Assembly (NCBI GenBank): GCA_964057225.1
Contig: OZ059896.1
Span: 2,480,001-2,544,000, forward strand
Direction: 5' to 3'
DNA: 64,000 bases
Source: Auanema rhodensis
Lineage: Eukaryota; Nematoda; Chromadorea; Rhabditida; Rhabditidae
This document shows, in pieces, positions 42,501-56,400 of this stretch. Position numbers and translations under genes: made by a program. The notes beneath the pieces are model-generated. The model saw nothing but the letters and a program-made list of their open reading frames with translations. It searched no databases and was not told where the DNA came from. Position 1 is the stretch's first letter. Each line of letters starts with the position of its first letter.

Positions 42501-45500
42501 AAAACCGCATCTCTTTATCTTTCACGTGAAGCGAGTTACATACCAAGTGCACATCACGTGTACATTTAATTAGCATAAATTAAAGTTCACGTAAATTTCA
42601 AACTCATGGTTACCATGCACCAATATCAATAAAAATTTGTTTTTAGACTAATATGGACATGGAGAATCTAATTTTAAAAACCGCATCTCTTTATCTTTCA
42701 CGTGAAGCGAGTTACATACCAAGTGCACATCACGTGTACATTTAATTAGCATAAATTAAAGTTCACGTAAATTTCAAACTCATGGTTACCATGCACCAAT
42801 ATCAATAAAAATTTGTTTTTAGACTAATATGGACATGGAGAATCTATTTTTAAAAACCGCATCTCTTTATCTTTCACGTGAAGCGAGTTACATACCAAGT
42901 GCACATCACGTGTACATTTAATTAGCATAAATTAAAGTTCACGTAAATTTCAAACTCATGGTTACCATGCACCAATATCAATAAAAATTTGTTTTTAGAC
43001 TAATATGGACATGGGGAATCTAATTTTGAAAACCGCATCTCTTATCTTCCACGTGAAGCGAGTTACATACCAAGTGCACATTACGTTTACATTTAATTAG
43101 CATAAATTAAAGTTCACGTAATTTTCAAAGTCATGGTTACCATGAACCAATATCAATGAATATTTGTTTTTAGACTAATATGGACATGGGGAATCTAATT
43201 TTGAAAACCGCATCTATTTATCTTTCACGCGAAGCGAGTTACATACCAAGTGCACATCACGTGTACATTTAATTAGCATAAAGTAAAGTTCACGTAAATT
43301 TCAAACTCATGGTTACCATGCACCAATATCAATAAAAATTTGTTTTTAGACTAATATGGACATGGGGAATCTAATTTTGAAAAACGCATCTCTTTATCTT
43401 TCACGTGAAGCGAGTTACATACCAAGTGCACATCACGTGTACATTTAATTAGCATAAATTAAAGTTCACGTAAATTTCAAAGTCATGGTTACCATGCACC
43501 AATATCAATAAAATTTTGTTTTTAGACTAATATGGACATGGGGAATCTAATTTTGAAAACCGCATCTCTTTATCTTTCACGTGAAGCGAGTTACATACCA
43601 AGTGCACATCACGTGTACATTTAATTAACATAAATTAAAGTTCACGTAAATTTCAAACTCATGGTTACCATGCACCAATATCAATAAAATTTTGTTTTTA
43701 GACTAATATGGACATGGGGAATCTAATTTTGAAAACCGCATCTCTTTATCTTTCACGTGAAGCGAGTTACATACCAAGTGCACATCACGTGTACATTTAA
43801 TTAGCATAAATTAAAGTTCACGTAAATTTCAAAGTCATGGTTACCATGCACCAATATCAATTAAAATTTGTTTTTAGACTAATATGGACATGGAGAATCC
43901 ATTTTTAAAAACCGCATCTCTTTATCTTCCACGTGAAGCGAGTTACATACCAAGTGCACATCACGTGTACATTTAATTAGCATAAATTAAAGTTCACGTA
44001 AATTTCAAACTCATGGTTACCATGCACCAATATCAATAAAAATTTGTTTTCAAACTAATATGGACATGGGGATTATAATTTTGAAAAACGCATCTCTTTA
44101 TCTTTCACGTGAAGCGAGTTACATACCAAGTGCACATCACGTGTACATTTAATTAGCATAAATTAAAGTTCACGTAAATTTCAAAGTCATGGTTACCATG
44201 CACCAATATCAATAAAATTTTGTTTTTAGACTAATATGGACATGGAGAATCCATTTTTAAAAACCGCATCTCTTTATCTTCCACGTGAAGCGAGTTACAT
44301 ACCAAGTGCACATCACGTGTACATTTAATTAGCATAAATTAAAGTTCACGTAAATTTCAAACTCATGGTTACCATGCACCAATATCAATAAAAATTTGTT
44401 TTCAAACTAATATGGACATGGGGATTCTAATTTTGAAAACCGCATCTCTTTATCTTTCACGTGAAGCGAGTTACATACCAAGTGCACATCACGTGTACAT
44501 TTAATTAGCATAAATTAAAGTTCACGTAAAATTCAAAGTCATGGTTACCATGCACCAATATCGATAAAATTTTGTTTTTAGACTAATATGGACATGGGGA
44601 ATCTAATTTTGAAAACCGCATCTTTTTATCTTTCACGTGAAGCGAGTTACATACCAAGTGCACATCACGTGTACATTTAATTAGCATAAATTAAAGTTCA
44701 CGTAAATTTCAAAGTCATGGTTACCATGCACCAATATCAATAAAATTTTGTTTTTAGACTAATATGGACATGGGGAATCTAATTTTGAAAACCGCATCTC
44801 TTTATCTTTCACGTGAAGCGAGTTACATACCAAGTGCACATCACGTGTACATTTAATTAGCATAAATTAAAGTTCACGTAAATTTCAAACTCATGGTTAC
44901 CATGCACCAATATCAATAAAAATTTGTTTTTAGACTAATATGGACATGGAGAATCTAATTTTAAAAACCGCATCTCTTTATCTTTCACGTGAAGCGAGTT
45001 ACATACCAAGTGCACATCACGTGTACATTTAATTAGCATAAATTAAAGTTCACGTAAATTTCAAACTCATGGTTACCATGCACCAATATCAATAAAAATT
45101 TGTTTTTAGACTAATATGGACATGGAGAATCTATTTTTAAAAACCGCATCTCTTTATCTTTCACGTGAAGCGAGTTACATACCAAGTGCACATCACGTGT
45201 ACATTTAATTAGCATAAATTAAAGTTCACGTAAATTTCAAACTCATGGTTACCATGCACCAATATCAATAAAAATTTGTTTTTAGACTAATATGGACATG
45301 GGGAATCTAATTTTGAAAACCGCATCTCTTATCTTCCACGTGAAGCGAGTTACATACCAAGTGCACATTACGTTTACATTTAATTAGCATAAATTAAAGT
45401 TCACGTAATTTTCAAAGTCATGGTTACCATGAACCAATATCAATGAATATTTGTTTTTAGACTAATATGGACATGGGGAATCTAATTTTGAAAACCGCAT

Positions 45501-46440
45501 CTATTTATCTTTCACGCGAAGCGAGTTACATACCAAGTGCACATCACGTGTACATTTAATTAGCATAAAGTAAAGTTCACGTAAATTTCAAACTCATGGT
45601 TACCATGCACCAATATCAATAAAAATTTGTTTTTAGACTAATATGGACATGGGGAATCTAATTTTGAAAAACGCATCTCTTTATCTTTCACGTGAAGCGA
45701 GTTACATACCAAGTGCACATCACGTGTACATTTAATTAGCATAAATTAAAGTTCACGTAAATTTCAAAGTCATGGTTACCATGCACCAATATCAATAAAA
45801 TTTTGTTTTTAGACTAATATGGACATGGGGAATCTAATTTTGAAAACCGCATCTCTTTATCTTTCACGTGAAGCGAGTTACATACCAAGTGCACATCACG
45901 TGTACATTTAATTAACATAAATTAAAGTTCACGTAAATTTCAAACTCATGGTTACCATGCACCAATATCAATAAAATTTTGTTTTTAGACTAATATGGAC
46001 ATGGGGAATCTAATTTTGAAAACCGCATCTCTTTATCTTTCACGTGAAGCGAGTTACATACCAAGTGCACATCACGTGTACATTTAATTAGCATAAATTA
46101 AAGTTCACGTAAATTTCAAAGTCATGGTTACCATGCACCAATATCAATTAAAATTTGTTTTTAGACTAATATGGACATGGAGAATCCATTTTTAAAAACC
46201 GCATCTCTTTATCTTCCACGTGAAGCGAGTTACATACCAAGTGCACATCACGTGTACATTTAATTAGCATAAATTAAAGTTCACGTAAATTTCAAACTCA
46301 TGGTTACCATGCACCAATATCAATAAAAATTTGTTTTCAAACTAATATGGACATGGGGATTATAATTTTGAAAACCGCATCTCTTTATCTTTCACGTGAA
46401 GCGAGTTACATACCAAGTGCACATCACGTGTACATTTAAT
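36513..46440. repeat. Satellite B block 5: 13/14/10/13-mer higher-order repeats
   Basis: Each HOR unit is marked by the monomer reading ATATCAATGAATATTTG at 36641, 38928, 41391, 43150 and 45437. Spacings are 2,287, 2,463, 1,759 and 2,287 bp (13, 14, 10 and 13 monomers, each with one 175-bp unit). It is followed one monomer phase later by CACGCG at 36717, 39004, 41467, 43226 and 45513. The CATCTCTTAT deletion precedes it at 38814, 41277, 43036 and 45323. Other shared monomers are GAGAATCCATTTTT and GTTTTCAAACTAATATGG with GGGGATTC. Unit length changes by whole monomers. Confidence 0.88.
41940..46440. repeat. Near-identical tandem duplication of 2,287 bp
   Basis: The segment from about 41.94 to 44.15 kb is repeated from about 44.23 to 46.44 kb. 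Shared private variants are ATATCGATAA at 42271 and 44558, CATTACGTTTAC near 43,079 and 45,366, TTAATTAACAT near 43,621 and 45,908, ATATCAATTAAAATTTG near 43,854 and 46,141, and GGGGATTATAATT. All lie at the same 2,287-bp offset. Only a few differences were noticed (for example AAAACGC against AACCGC near 44,085/46,372). The left limit is set by AAAAATTT against AAAATTTT. Confidence 0.87.
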
Positions 46441-47670
46441 TAGCATAAATTAAAGTTCACGTAAATTTCAAAGTCATGGTTACCATGAACCAATATCAAT
46501 AAAAATTTGTTTTTAGACTAATATGGACATGGGGAATCTAATTTTGAAAACCGCATCTCTTTATCTTTCAAGTGAAGCGAGTTACATACCAAGTGCACAT
46601 CACGTGTACATTTAATTAGCATAAATTAAAGTTCACGTAAATTTCAAATTCATGGTTACCATGAACCAATATCAATAAAAATTTGTTTTCAAACTAATAT
46701 GGACATGGGGATTCTAATTTTGAAAACCGCATCTCTTTATCTTTCACGTGAAGCGAGTTACATACCTAGTGCACATCACGTGTACATTTAATTAGCATAA
46801 ATTAAAGTTCACGTAAATTTCAAAGTCATGGTTACCATGAACCAATATCAATAAAAATTTGTTTTTAGACTAATTTGGACATGGGGAATCTAATTTTGAA
46901 AACCGCATCTCTTTATCTTTCAAGTGAAGCGAGTTACATACCAAGTGCACATCACGTGTACATTTAATTAGCATAAATTAAAGTTCACGTAAATTTCAAA
47001 GTCATGGTTACCATGAACCAATATCAATAAAAATTTGTTTTTAAACTAATATGGACATGGGGAATCTAATTTTGAAAACCGCATCTCTTTATCTTTCACG
47101 TGAAGCGAGTTACATACCTAGTGCACATCACGTGTACATTTAATTAGCATAAATTAAAGTTCACGTAAATTTCAAAGTCATGGTTACCATGAACCAATAT
47201 CAATAAAAATTTGTTTTTAGACTAATTTGGACATGAAGAATCTAATTTTGAAAACCGCATCTCTTTATCTTTCAAGTGAAGCGAGTTACATACCAAGTGC
47301 ACATCACGTGTACATTTAATTAGCATAAATTAAAGTTCACGTAAATTTCAAAGTCATGGTTACCATGAACCAATATCAATAAAAATTTGTTTTTAAACTA
47401 ATATGGACATGGGGAATCTAATTTTGAAAACCGCATCTCTTCATCTTTCACGTGAAGCGAGTTACATACCTAGTGCACATCACGTGTACATTTAATTAGC
47501 ATAAATTAAAGTTCACGTAAATTTCAAAGTCATGGTTACCATGAACCAATATCAATAAAAATTTGTTTTTAGACTAATAGGGACATGGGGAATCTAATTT
47601 TGAAAACCGCATCTCTTTATCTTTCACGTGAAGCGAGTTACATATAAAGTGCACATCACGTGTACATTTA
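46441..47670. repeat. Satellite B block 6: dimeric (2-mer) repeats lacking one CACGTG
   Basis: CAAGTG replaces the first CACGTG at 46569, 46921 and 47273, exactly 352 bp (two monomers) apart. The monomers between them keep CACGTG and carry CATACCTAGTGC and an AAACTAAT variant. This alternation is a simple dimer HOR. Side changes such as ACTAATTTGG travel with the CAAGTG type in two of the three. Units here all have CAAAGTCATGG or CAAATTCATGG and ATGAACC. Confidence 0.85.
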
Positions 47671-47949
47671 ATTAGCATAAATTAAAGTTCACGTAAATTT
47701 CAAAGTCATGGTTACCATGCACCAATATTAATAAAAATTTGTTTTTAGACTAATATGGACATGGGGAATCTAATTTTGAAAACCGCATCTCTTTATCTTT
47801 CACGTGAAGCGAGTTACATACCAAGTGCACATCACGTGTACATTTAATTAGCATAAATTAAAGTTCACGTAAATTTCAAAGTCATGGTTACCATGCACCA
47901 ATATCGATAAAAATTTGTTTTTAGACTAATATGGACATGGGGAATCTAA
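47671..47949. repeat. Satellite B monomers between blocks 6 and 7
   Basis: Roughly one and a half monomers with ATGCACC and isolated changes, including ATATTAATAAAA and ATATCGATAAAAATTTG. They have no partner at the HOR spacings of either neighbour. Confidence 0.6.
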
Positions 47950-50900
47950 TTTTGAAAACCGCATCTCTTTATCTTTCACGTGAAGCGAGTTACATACCAA
48001 GTGCACATCACGTGTACATTTAATTAGCATAAATTAAAGTTCATGTAAATTTCAAAGTCATGGTTACCATGCACCAATATCAATAAAAGTTTGTTTTTAG
48101 ACTAATATGGACATGGGGAATCTAATTTTGAGAACCGCATCTCTTTATCTTTCACGTGAAGCGAGTTACATATAAAGTGCACATCACGTGTACATTTAAT
48201 TAGCATAAATTAAAGTTCACGTAAGTTTCAAAGTCATGGTTACCATGAACCAATATCAATGAAAATTTGTTTTTAGACTAATATGGACATGGGGAATCTA
48301 ATTTTGAAAACCGCATCTCTTTATCTTTCACGTGAAGCGAGTTACATACCAAGTGCACATCACGTGTACATTTAATTAGCATAAATTAAAGTTCACGTAA
48401 ATTTCAAAGTCATGGTTACCATGAACCAATATCAATAAAAATTTGTTTTTAAACTAATATGGACATGGGGAATCTAATTTTTAAAACCGCATTTCTTTAT
48501 CTTTCAAGTGAAGCGAGTTACATACCAAGTGCACATCACGTGTACATTTAATTAGCATAAATTAAAGTTCACGTAAATTTCAAAGTCATGGTTACCATGA
48601 ACCAATATCAATAAAAATTTGTTTTCAAACTAATATGGACATGGGGATTCTAATTTTGAAAACCGCATCTCTTTATCTTTCACGTGAAGCGAGTTACATA
48701 CCTAGTGCACATCACGTGTACATTTAATTAGCATAAATTAAAGTTCACGTAAATTTCAAAGTCATGGTTACCATGAACCAATATCAATAAAAATTTGTTT
48801 TTAGACTAATTTCGACATGGGGAATCTAATTTTGAAAACCGCATCTCTTTATCTTTCAAGTGAAGCGAGTTACATACCAAGTGCACATCACGTGTACATT
48901 TAATTAGCATAAATTAAAGTTCACGTAAATTTCAAAGTCATGGTTACCATGAACCAATATCAATAAAAATTTGTTTTTAAACTAATATGGACATGGGGAA
49001 TGTAATTTTGAAAACCGCATCTCTTTATCTTTCACGTGAAGCGAGTTACATACCAAGTGCACATCACGTGTACATTTAATTAGCATAAATTAAAGTTCAC
49101 GTAAATTTCAAACTCATGGTTACCATGCACCAATATCAATAAAAATTTGTTTTTAGACTAATATGGACATGGAGAATCTAATTTTGAAAACCGCATCTCT
49201 TTATCTTTCACGTGAAGCGAGTTACATACCAAGTGCACATCACGTGTACATTTAATTAGCATAAATTAAAGTTCACGTAAATTTCAAACTCATGGTTACC
49301 ATGCACCAATATCAATAAAAATTTGTTTTTAGACTAATATGGACATGGAGAATCTATTTTTAAAAACCGCATCTCTTTATCTTTCACGTGAAGCGAGTTA
49401 CATACCAAGTGCACATCACGTGTACATTTAATTAGCATAAATTAAAGTTCACGTAAATTTCAAAGTCATGGTTACCATGAACCAATATCAATAAAAATTT
49501 GTTTTTAGACTAATATGGACATGGGGAATCTAATTTTGAAAACTGCATCTCTTTATCTTTCACGTGAAGCGAGTTACATACCAAGTGCACATCACGTGTA
49601 CATTTAATTAGCATAAATTAAAGTTCATGTAAATTTCAAAGTCATGGTTACCATGCACCAATATCAATAAAAGTTTGTTTTTAGACTAATATGGACATGG
49701 GGAATCTAATTTTGAGAACCGCATCTCTTTATCTTTCACGTGAAGCGAGTTACATATAAAGTGCACATCACGTGTACATTTAATTAGCATAAATTAAAGT
49801 TCACGTAAGTTTCAAAGTCATGGTTACCATGAACCAATATCAATAAAAATTTGTTTTTAGACTAATATGGACATGGGGAATCTAATTTTGAAAACCGCAT
49901 CTCTTTATCTTTCACGTGAAGCGAGTTACATACCAAGTGCACATCACGTGTACATTTAATTAGCATAAATTAAAGTTCACGTAAATTTCAAAGTCATGGT
50001 TACCATGAACCAATATCAATAAAAATTTGTTTTTAAACTAATATGGACATGGGGAATCTAATTTTTAAAACCGCATTTCTTTATCTTTCAAGTGAAGCGA
50101 GTTACATACCAAGTGCACATCACGTGTACATTTAATTAGCATAAATTAAAGTTCACGTAAATTTCAAAGTCATGGTTACCATGAACCAATATCAATAAAA
50201 ATTTGTTTTCAAACTAATATGGACATGGGGATTCTAATTTTGAAAACCGCATCTCTTTATCTTTCACGTGAAGCGAGTTACATACCTAGTGCACATCACG
50301 TGTACATTTAATTAGCATAAATTAAAGTTCACGTAAATTTCAAAGTCATGGTTACCATGAACCAATATCAATAAAAATTTGTTTTTACACTAATTTGGAC
50401 ATGGGGAATCTAATTTTGAAAACCGCATCTCTTTATCTTTCAAGTGAAGCGAGTTACATACCAAGTGCACATCACGTGTACATTTAATTAGCATAAATTA
50501 AAGTTCACGTAAATTTCAAAGTCATGGTTACCATGAACCAATATCAATAAAAATTTGTTTTTAAACTAATATGGACATGGGGAATGTAATTTTGAAAACC
50601 GCATCTCTTTATCTTTCACGTGAAGCGAGTTACATACCAAGTGCACATCACGTGTACATTTAATTAGCATAAATTAAAGTTCACGTAAATTTCAAACTCA
50701 TGGTTACCATGCACCAATATCAATAAAAATTTGTTTTTAGACTAATATGGACATGGAGAATCTAATTTTTAAAACCGCATCTCTTTATCTTTCACGTGAA
50801 GCGAGTTACATACCAAGTGCACATCACGTGTACATTTAATTAGCATAAATTAAAGTTCACGTAAATTTCAAACTCATGGTTACCATGCACCAATATCAAT

Positions 50901-51034
50901 AAAAATTTGTTTGTAGACTAATATGGACATGGAGAATCTATTTTTAAAAACCGCATCTCTTTATCTTTCACGTGAAGCGAGTTACATACCAAGTGCACAT
51001 CACGTGTACATTTAATTAGCATAAATTAAAGTTC
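47950..51034. repeat. Satellite B block 7: tandem 9-mer duplication (1,584 bp)
   Basis: The tag TATAAAGTGC is at 48171 and 49755, 1,584 bp apart. At the same offset come GTTCATGTAAATTTC, AAAAGTTTG, TTTTGAGAACCGC, CACGTAAGTTTC, CCGCATTTC, GGAATGTAATTTTG and the CAAGTG pairs (48505, 48857 and 50089, 50441). Copies diverge upstream at AACCGC/AACTGC and downstream at about 49,450/51,034 (CAAAGTC...ATGAACC against CAAACTC...ATGCACC). Few differences are seen within, for example GTTTGTAG near 50,911. Confidence 0.88.
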
Positions 51035-53407
51035 ACGTAAATTTCAAACTCATGGTTACCATGCACCAATATCAATAAAAATTTGTTTTTAGACTAATAA
51101 GGACATGGAGAATCTAATTTTGAAAACCGCATCTCTTTATCTTTCACGTGAAGCGAGTTACATACCAAGTGCACATCACGTGTACATTTAATTAGCATAA
51201 ATTAAAGTTCACGTAAATTTCAAAGTCATGGTTACCATGCACCAATATCAATAAAATTTTGTTTTTAGACTAATATGGACATGGGGAATCTAATTTTGAA
51301 AACCGCATCTCTTTATCTTTCACGTGAAGCGAGTTACATACCAAGTGCACATCACGTGTACATTTAATTAGCATAAGTTAAAGTTCACGTAAAATTCAAA
51401 GTCATGGTTACCATGCACCAATATCAATAAAATTTTGTTTTTAGACTAATATGGACATGGGGAATCTAATTTTGAAAACCGCATCTCTTTATCTTTCACG
51501 TGAAGCGAGTTACATACCAAGTGCACATCCCGTGTACATTTAATTAGCATAAATTAAAGTTCACGTAAATTTCAAACTCATGGTTACCATGCACCAATAT
51601 CAATAAAAATTTGTTTTTAGACTAATATGGACATGGGGAATCTATATTTGAAAAACGCATCTCTTTATCTTTCACGTGAAGCGAGTTACATACCAAGTGC
51701 ACATCACGTGTACATTTAATTAGCATAAATCAAAGTTCACGTAAATTTCAAAGTCATGGTTACCATGCACCAATATCAATAAAATTTTGTTTTTAGACTA
51801 ATATGGACATGGGGAATCTAATTTTGAAAACCGCATCTCTTTATTTTTCACGTGAAGCGAGTTACATACCAAGTGCACATCACGTGTACATTTAATTAGC
51901 ATAAATTAAAGTTCACGTAAATTTCAAACTCATGGTTACCATGCACCAATATCAATAAAAATTTGTTTTTAGACTAATATGTACATGGAGAATCTAATTT
52001 TAAAAACCGCATCTCTTTATCTTTCACGTGAAGCGAGTTACATACCAAGTGCACATCACGTGTACATTTAATTAGCATAAATTAAAGTTCACGTAAATTT
52101 CAAAGTCATGGTTACCATGCACCAATATCAATAAAATTTTGTTTTTAGACTAATATGGACATGGGGAATCTAATTTTGAAAACCACATCTCTTTATCTTT
52201 CACGTGAAGCGAGTTACATACCAAGTGCACATCACGTGTACATTTAATTAGCATAAATTAAAGTTCACGTAAATTTCAAACTCATGGTTACCATGCACCA
52301 ATATCAATAAAAATTTGTTTTTAGACTAATATGGACATGGAGAATCTAATTTTGAAAACCGCATCTCTTTATCTCTCACGTGAAGCGAGTTACATACCAA
52401 GTGCACATCACGTGTACATTTAATTAGCATAAATTAAAGTTCACGTAAATTTCAAACTCATGGTTACCATGCACCAATATCAATAAAAATTTGTTTTTAG
52501 AGTAATATGGACATGGAGAATCTATTTTTAAAAACCGCATCTCTTTATCTTTCACGTGAAGCGAGTTACATACCAAGTGCACATCACGTGTACATTTAAT
52601 TAGCATAAATTAAAGTTCACGTAAATTTCAAACTCATGGTTACCATGCACCAATATCAATAAAATTTTGTTTTTAGACTAATATGGACATGGGGAATCTA
52701 TATTTGAAAAACGCATCTCTTTATCTTTCACGTGAAGCGAGTTACATACCAAGTGCACATCACGTGTACATTTAATTAGCATAAATTAAAGTTCACGTAA
52801 ATTTCAAACTCATGGTTACCATGCACCAATATCAATAAAAATTTGTTTTTAGACTAATATGGACATGGAGAATCTAATTTTGAAAACCGCATCTCTTTAT
52901 CTTTCACGTGAAGCGAGTTACATACCAAGTGCACATCACGTGTACATTTAATTAGCATAAATTAAAGTTCACGTAAATTTCAAACTCATGGTTACCATGC
53001 ACCAATATCAATAAAAATTTGTTTTTAGACTAATATGGACATGGAGAATCTAATTTTGAAAACCGCATCTCTTTATCTTTCACGTGAAGCGAGTTACATA
53101 CCAAGTGCACATCACGTGTACATTTAATTAGCATAAATTAAAGTTCACGTAAATTTCAAACTCATGGTTACCATGCACCAATATCAATAAAAATTTGTTT
53201 TTAGACTAATATGGACATGGGGAATCTATATTTGAAAAACGCATCTCTTTATCTTTCACGTGAAGCGAGTTACATACCAAGTGCACATCACGTGTACATT
53301 TAATTAGCATAAATCAAAGTTCACGTAAATTTCAAAGTCATGGTTACCATGCACCAATATCAATAAAATTTTGTTTTTAGACTAATATGGACATGGGGAA
53401 TCTAATT
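51035..53407. repeat. Satellite B block 8: returned copy of block 3
   Basis: CATCCCGTG at 51525, ATATGTACATGG near 51,980, and GAGTAATATGG near 52,500 sit at a constant offset of 22,874 bp from 28651, 29,106 and 29,626. That distance is 130 monomers less the six one-base deletions lying between. TATATTTGAAAAACGC and AAATCAAAG monomers follow in the same order. The segment of shared order covers about 51.5-52.6 kb. The rest is a mixture of GGAGAATC monomers with no clear period. Confidence 0.78.
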
Positions 53408-56400
53408 ATGAAAACCGCATCTCTTTATCTTTCACGTGAAGCGAGTTACATACCAAGTGCACATCACGTGTACATTTAATTAGCATAAATTAAAGTTCAC
53501 GTAAATTTCAAAGTCATGGTTACCATGCACCAATATCAATAAAAATTTGTTTTTAGACTAATATGTACATGGAGAATCTAATTTTAAAAACCGCATCTCT
53601 TTATTTTTCACGTGAAGCGAGTTACATACCAAGTGCACATCACGTGTACATTTAATTAGCATAAATTAAAGTTCACGTAAATTTCAAAGTCATGGTTACC
53701 ATGAACCAATATCAATAAAAATTTGTTTTTAGACTAATATGGACATGGGGAATCTAATTTTGAAAACCGCATCTCTTTATCTTTCACGTGAAGCGAGTTA
53801 CATACCAAGTGCACATCACGTGTACATTTAATTAGCATAAATTAAAGTTCACGTAAATTTCAAACTCATGGTTACCATGCACCAATATCAATAAAAATTT
53901 GTTTTTAGACTAATATGGACATGGAGAATCTAATTTTGAAAACCGCATCTCTTTATCTTTCACGTGAAGCGAGTTACATACCAAGTGCACATCACGTGTA
54001 CATTTAATTAGCATAAATTAAAGTTCACGTAAATTTCAAACTCATGGTTACCATGCACCAATATCAATAAAAATTTGTTTTTAGACTAATATGGACATGG
54101 AGAATCTAATTTTGAAAACCGCATCTCTTTATCTTTCACGTGAAGCGAGTTACATACCAAGTGCACATCACGTGTACATTTAATTAGCATAAATTAAAGT
54201 TCACGTAAATTTCAAACTCATGGTTACCATGCACCAATATCAATAAAAATTTGTTTTTAGACTAATATGGACATGGGGAATCTATATTTGAAAAACGCAT
54301 CTCTTTATCTTTCACGTGAAGCGAGTTACATACCAAGTGCACATCACGTGTACATTTAATTAGCATAAATCAAAGTTCACGTAAATTTCAAAGTCATGGT
54401 TACCATGCACCAATATCAATAAAATTTTGTTTTTAGACTAATATGGACATGGGGAATCTAATTATGAAAACCGCATCTCTTTATCTTTCACGTGAAGCGA
54501 GTTACATACCAAGTGCACATCACGTGTACATTTAATTAGCATAAATTAAAGTTCACGTAAATTTCAAAGTCATGGTTACCATGCACCAATATCAATAAAA
54601 ATTTGTTTTTAGACTAATATGTACATGGAGAATCTAATTTTAAAAACCGCATCTCTTTATTTTTCACGTGAAGCGAGTTACATACCAAGTGCACATCACG
54701 TGTACATTTAATTAGCATAAATTAAAGTTCACGTAAATTTCAAAGTCATGGTTACCATGAACCAATATCAATAAAAATTTGTTTTTAGACTAATATGGAC
54801 ATGGGGAATCTAATTTTGAAAACCGCATCTCTTTATCTTTCACGTGAAGCGAGTTACATACCAAGTGCACATCACGTGTACATTTAATTAGCATAAATTA
54901 AAGTTCACGTAAATTTCAAACTCATGGTTACCATGCACCAATATCAATAAAAATTTGTTTTTAGACTAATATGGACATGGAGAATCTAATTTTGAAAACC
55001 GCATCTCTTTATCTTTCACGTGAAGCGAGTTACATACCAAGTGCACATCACGTGTACATTTAATTAGCATAAATTAAAGTTCACGTAAATTTCAAACTCA
55101 TGGTTACCATGCACCAATATCAATAAAAATTTGTTTTTAGACTAATATGGACATGGGGAATCTATATTTGAAAAACGCATTTCTTTATCTTTCACGTGAA
55201 GCGAGTTACATACCAAGTGCACATCACGTGTACATTTAATTAGCATAAATCAAAGTTCACGTAAATTTCAAAGTCATGGTTACCATGCACCAATATCAAT
55301 AAAATTTTGTTTTTAGACTAATATGGACATGGGGAATCTAATTATGAAAACCGCATCTCTTTATCTTTCACGTGAAGCGAGTTACATACCAAGTGCACAT
55401 CACGTGTACATTTAATTAGCATAAATTAAAGTTCACGTAAATTTCAAAGTCATGGTTACCATGCACCAATATCAATAATATTTTGTTTTTAGACTAATAT
55501 GGACATGGGGAATCTAATTTTGAAAACCGCATCTCTTTATTTTTCACGTGAAGCGAGTTACATACCAAGTGCACATCACGTGTACATTTAATTAGCATAA
55601 ATTAAAGTTCACGTAAATTTCAAACTCATGGTTACCATGCACCAATATCAATAAAAATTTGTTTTTAGACTAATATGTACATGGAGAATCTAATTTTAAA
55701 AACCGCATCTCTTTATCTTTCACGTGAAGCGAGTTACATACCTAGTGCACATCACGTGTACATTTAATTAGCATAAATTAAAGTTCACGTAAATTTCAAA
55801 GTCATGGTTACCATGAACCAATATCAATAAAAATTTGTTTTTAGACTAATATGGACATGGGGAATCTAATTTTGAAAACCGCATCTCTTTATCTTTCACG
55901 TGAAGCGAGTTACATACCAAGTGCACATCACGTGTACATTTAATTAGCATAAATTAAAGTTCACGTAAATTTCAAAGTCATGGTTACCATGCACCAATAT
56001 CAATAAAATTTTATTTTTAGACTAATATGGACATGGGGAATCTAATTTTGAAAACCGCATCTCTTTATCTTTCACGTGAAGCGAGTTACATACCAAGTGC
56101 ACATCACGTGTACATTTAATTAGCATAAATTAAAGTTCACGTAAATTTCAAAGTCATGGTTACCATGCACCAATATCAATAAAAATTTGTTTTTAGACTA
56201 ATATGTACATGGAGAATCTAATTTTAAAAACCGCATCTCTTTATTTTTCACGTGAAGCGAGTTACATACCAAGTGCACATCACGTGTACATTTAATTAGC
56301 ATAAATTAAAGTTCACGTAAATTTCAAAGTCATGGTTACCATGAACCAATATCAATAAAAATTTGTTTTTAGACTAATATGGACATGGGGAATCTAATTT

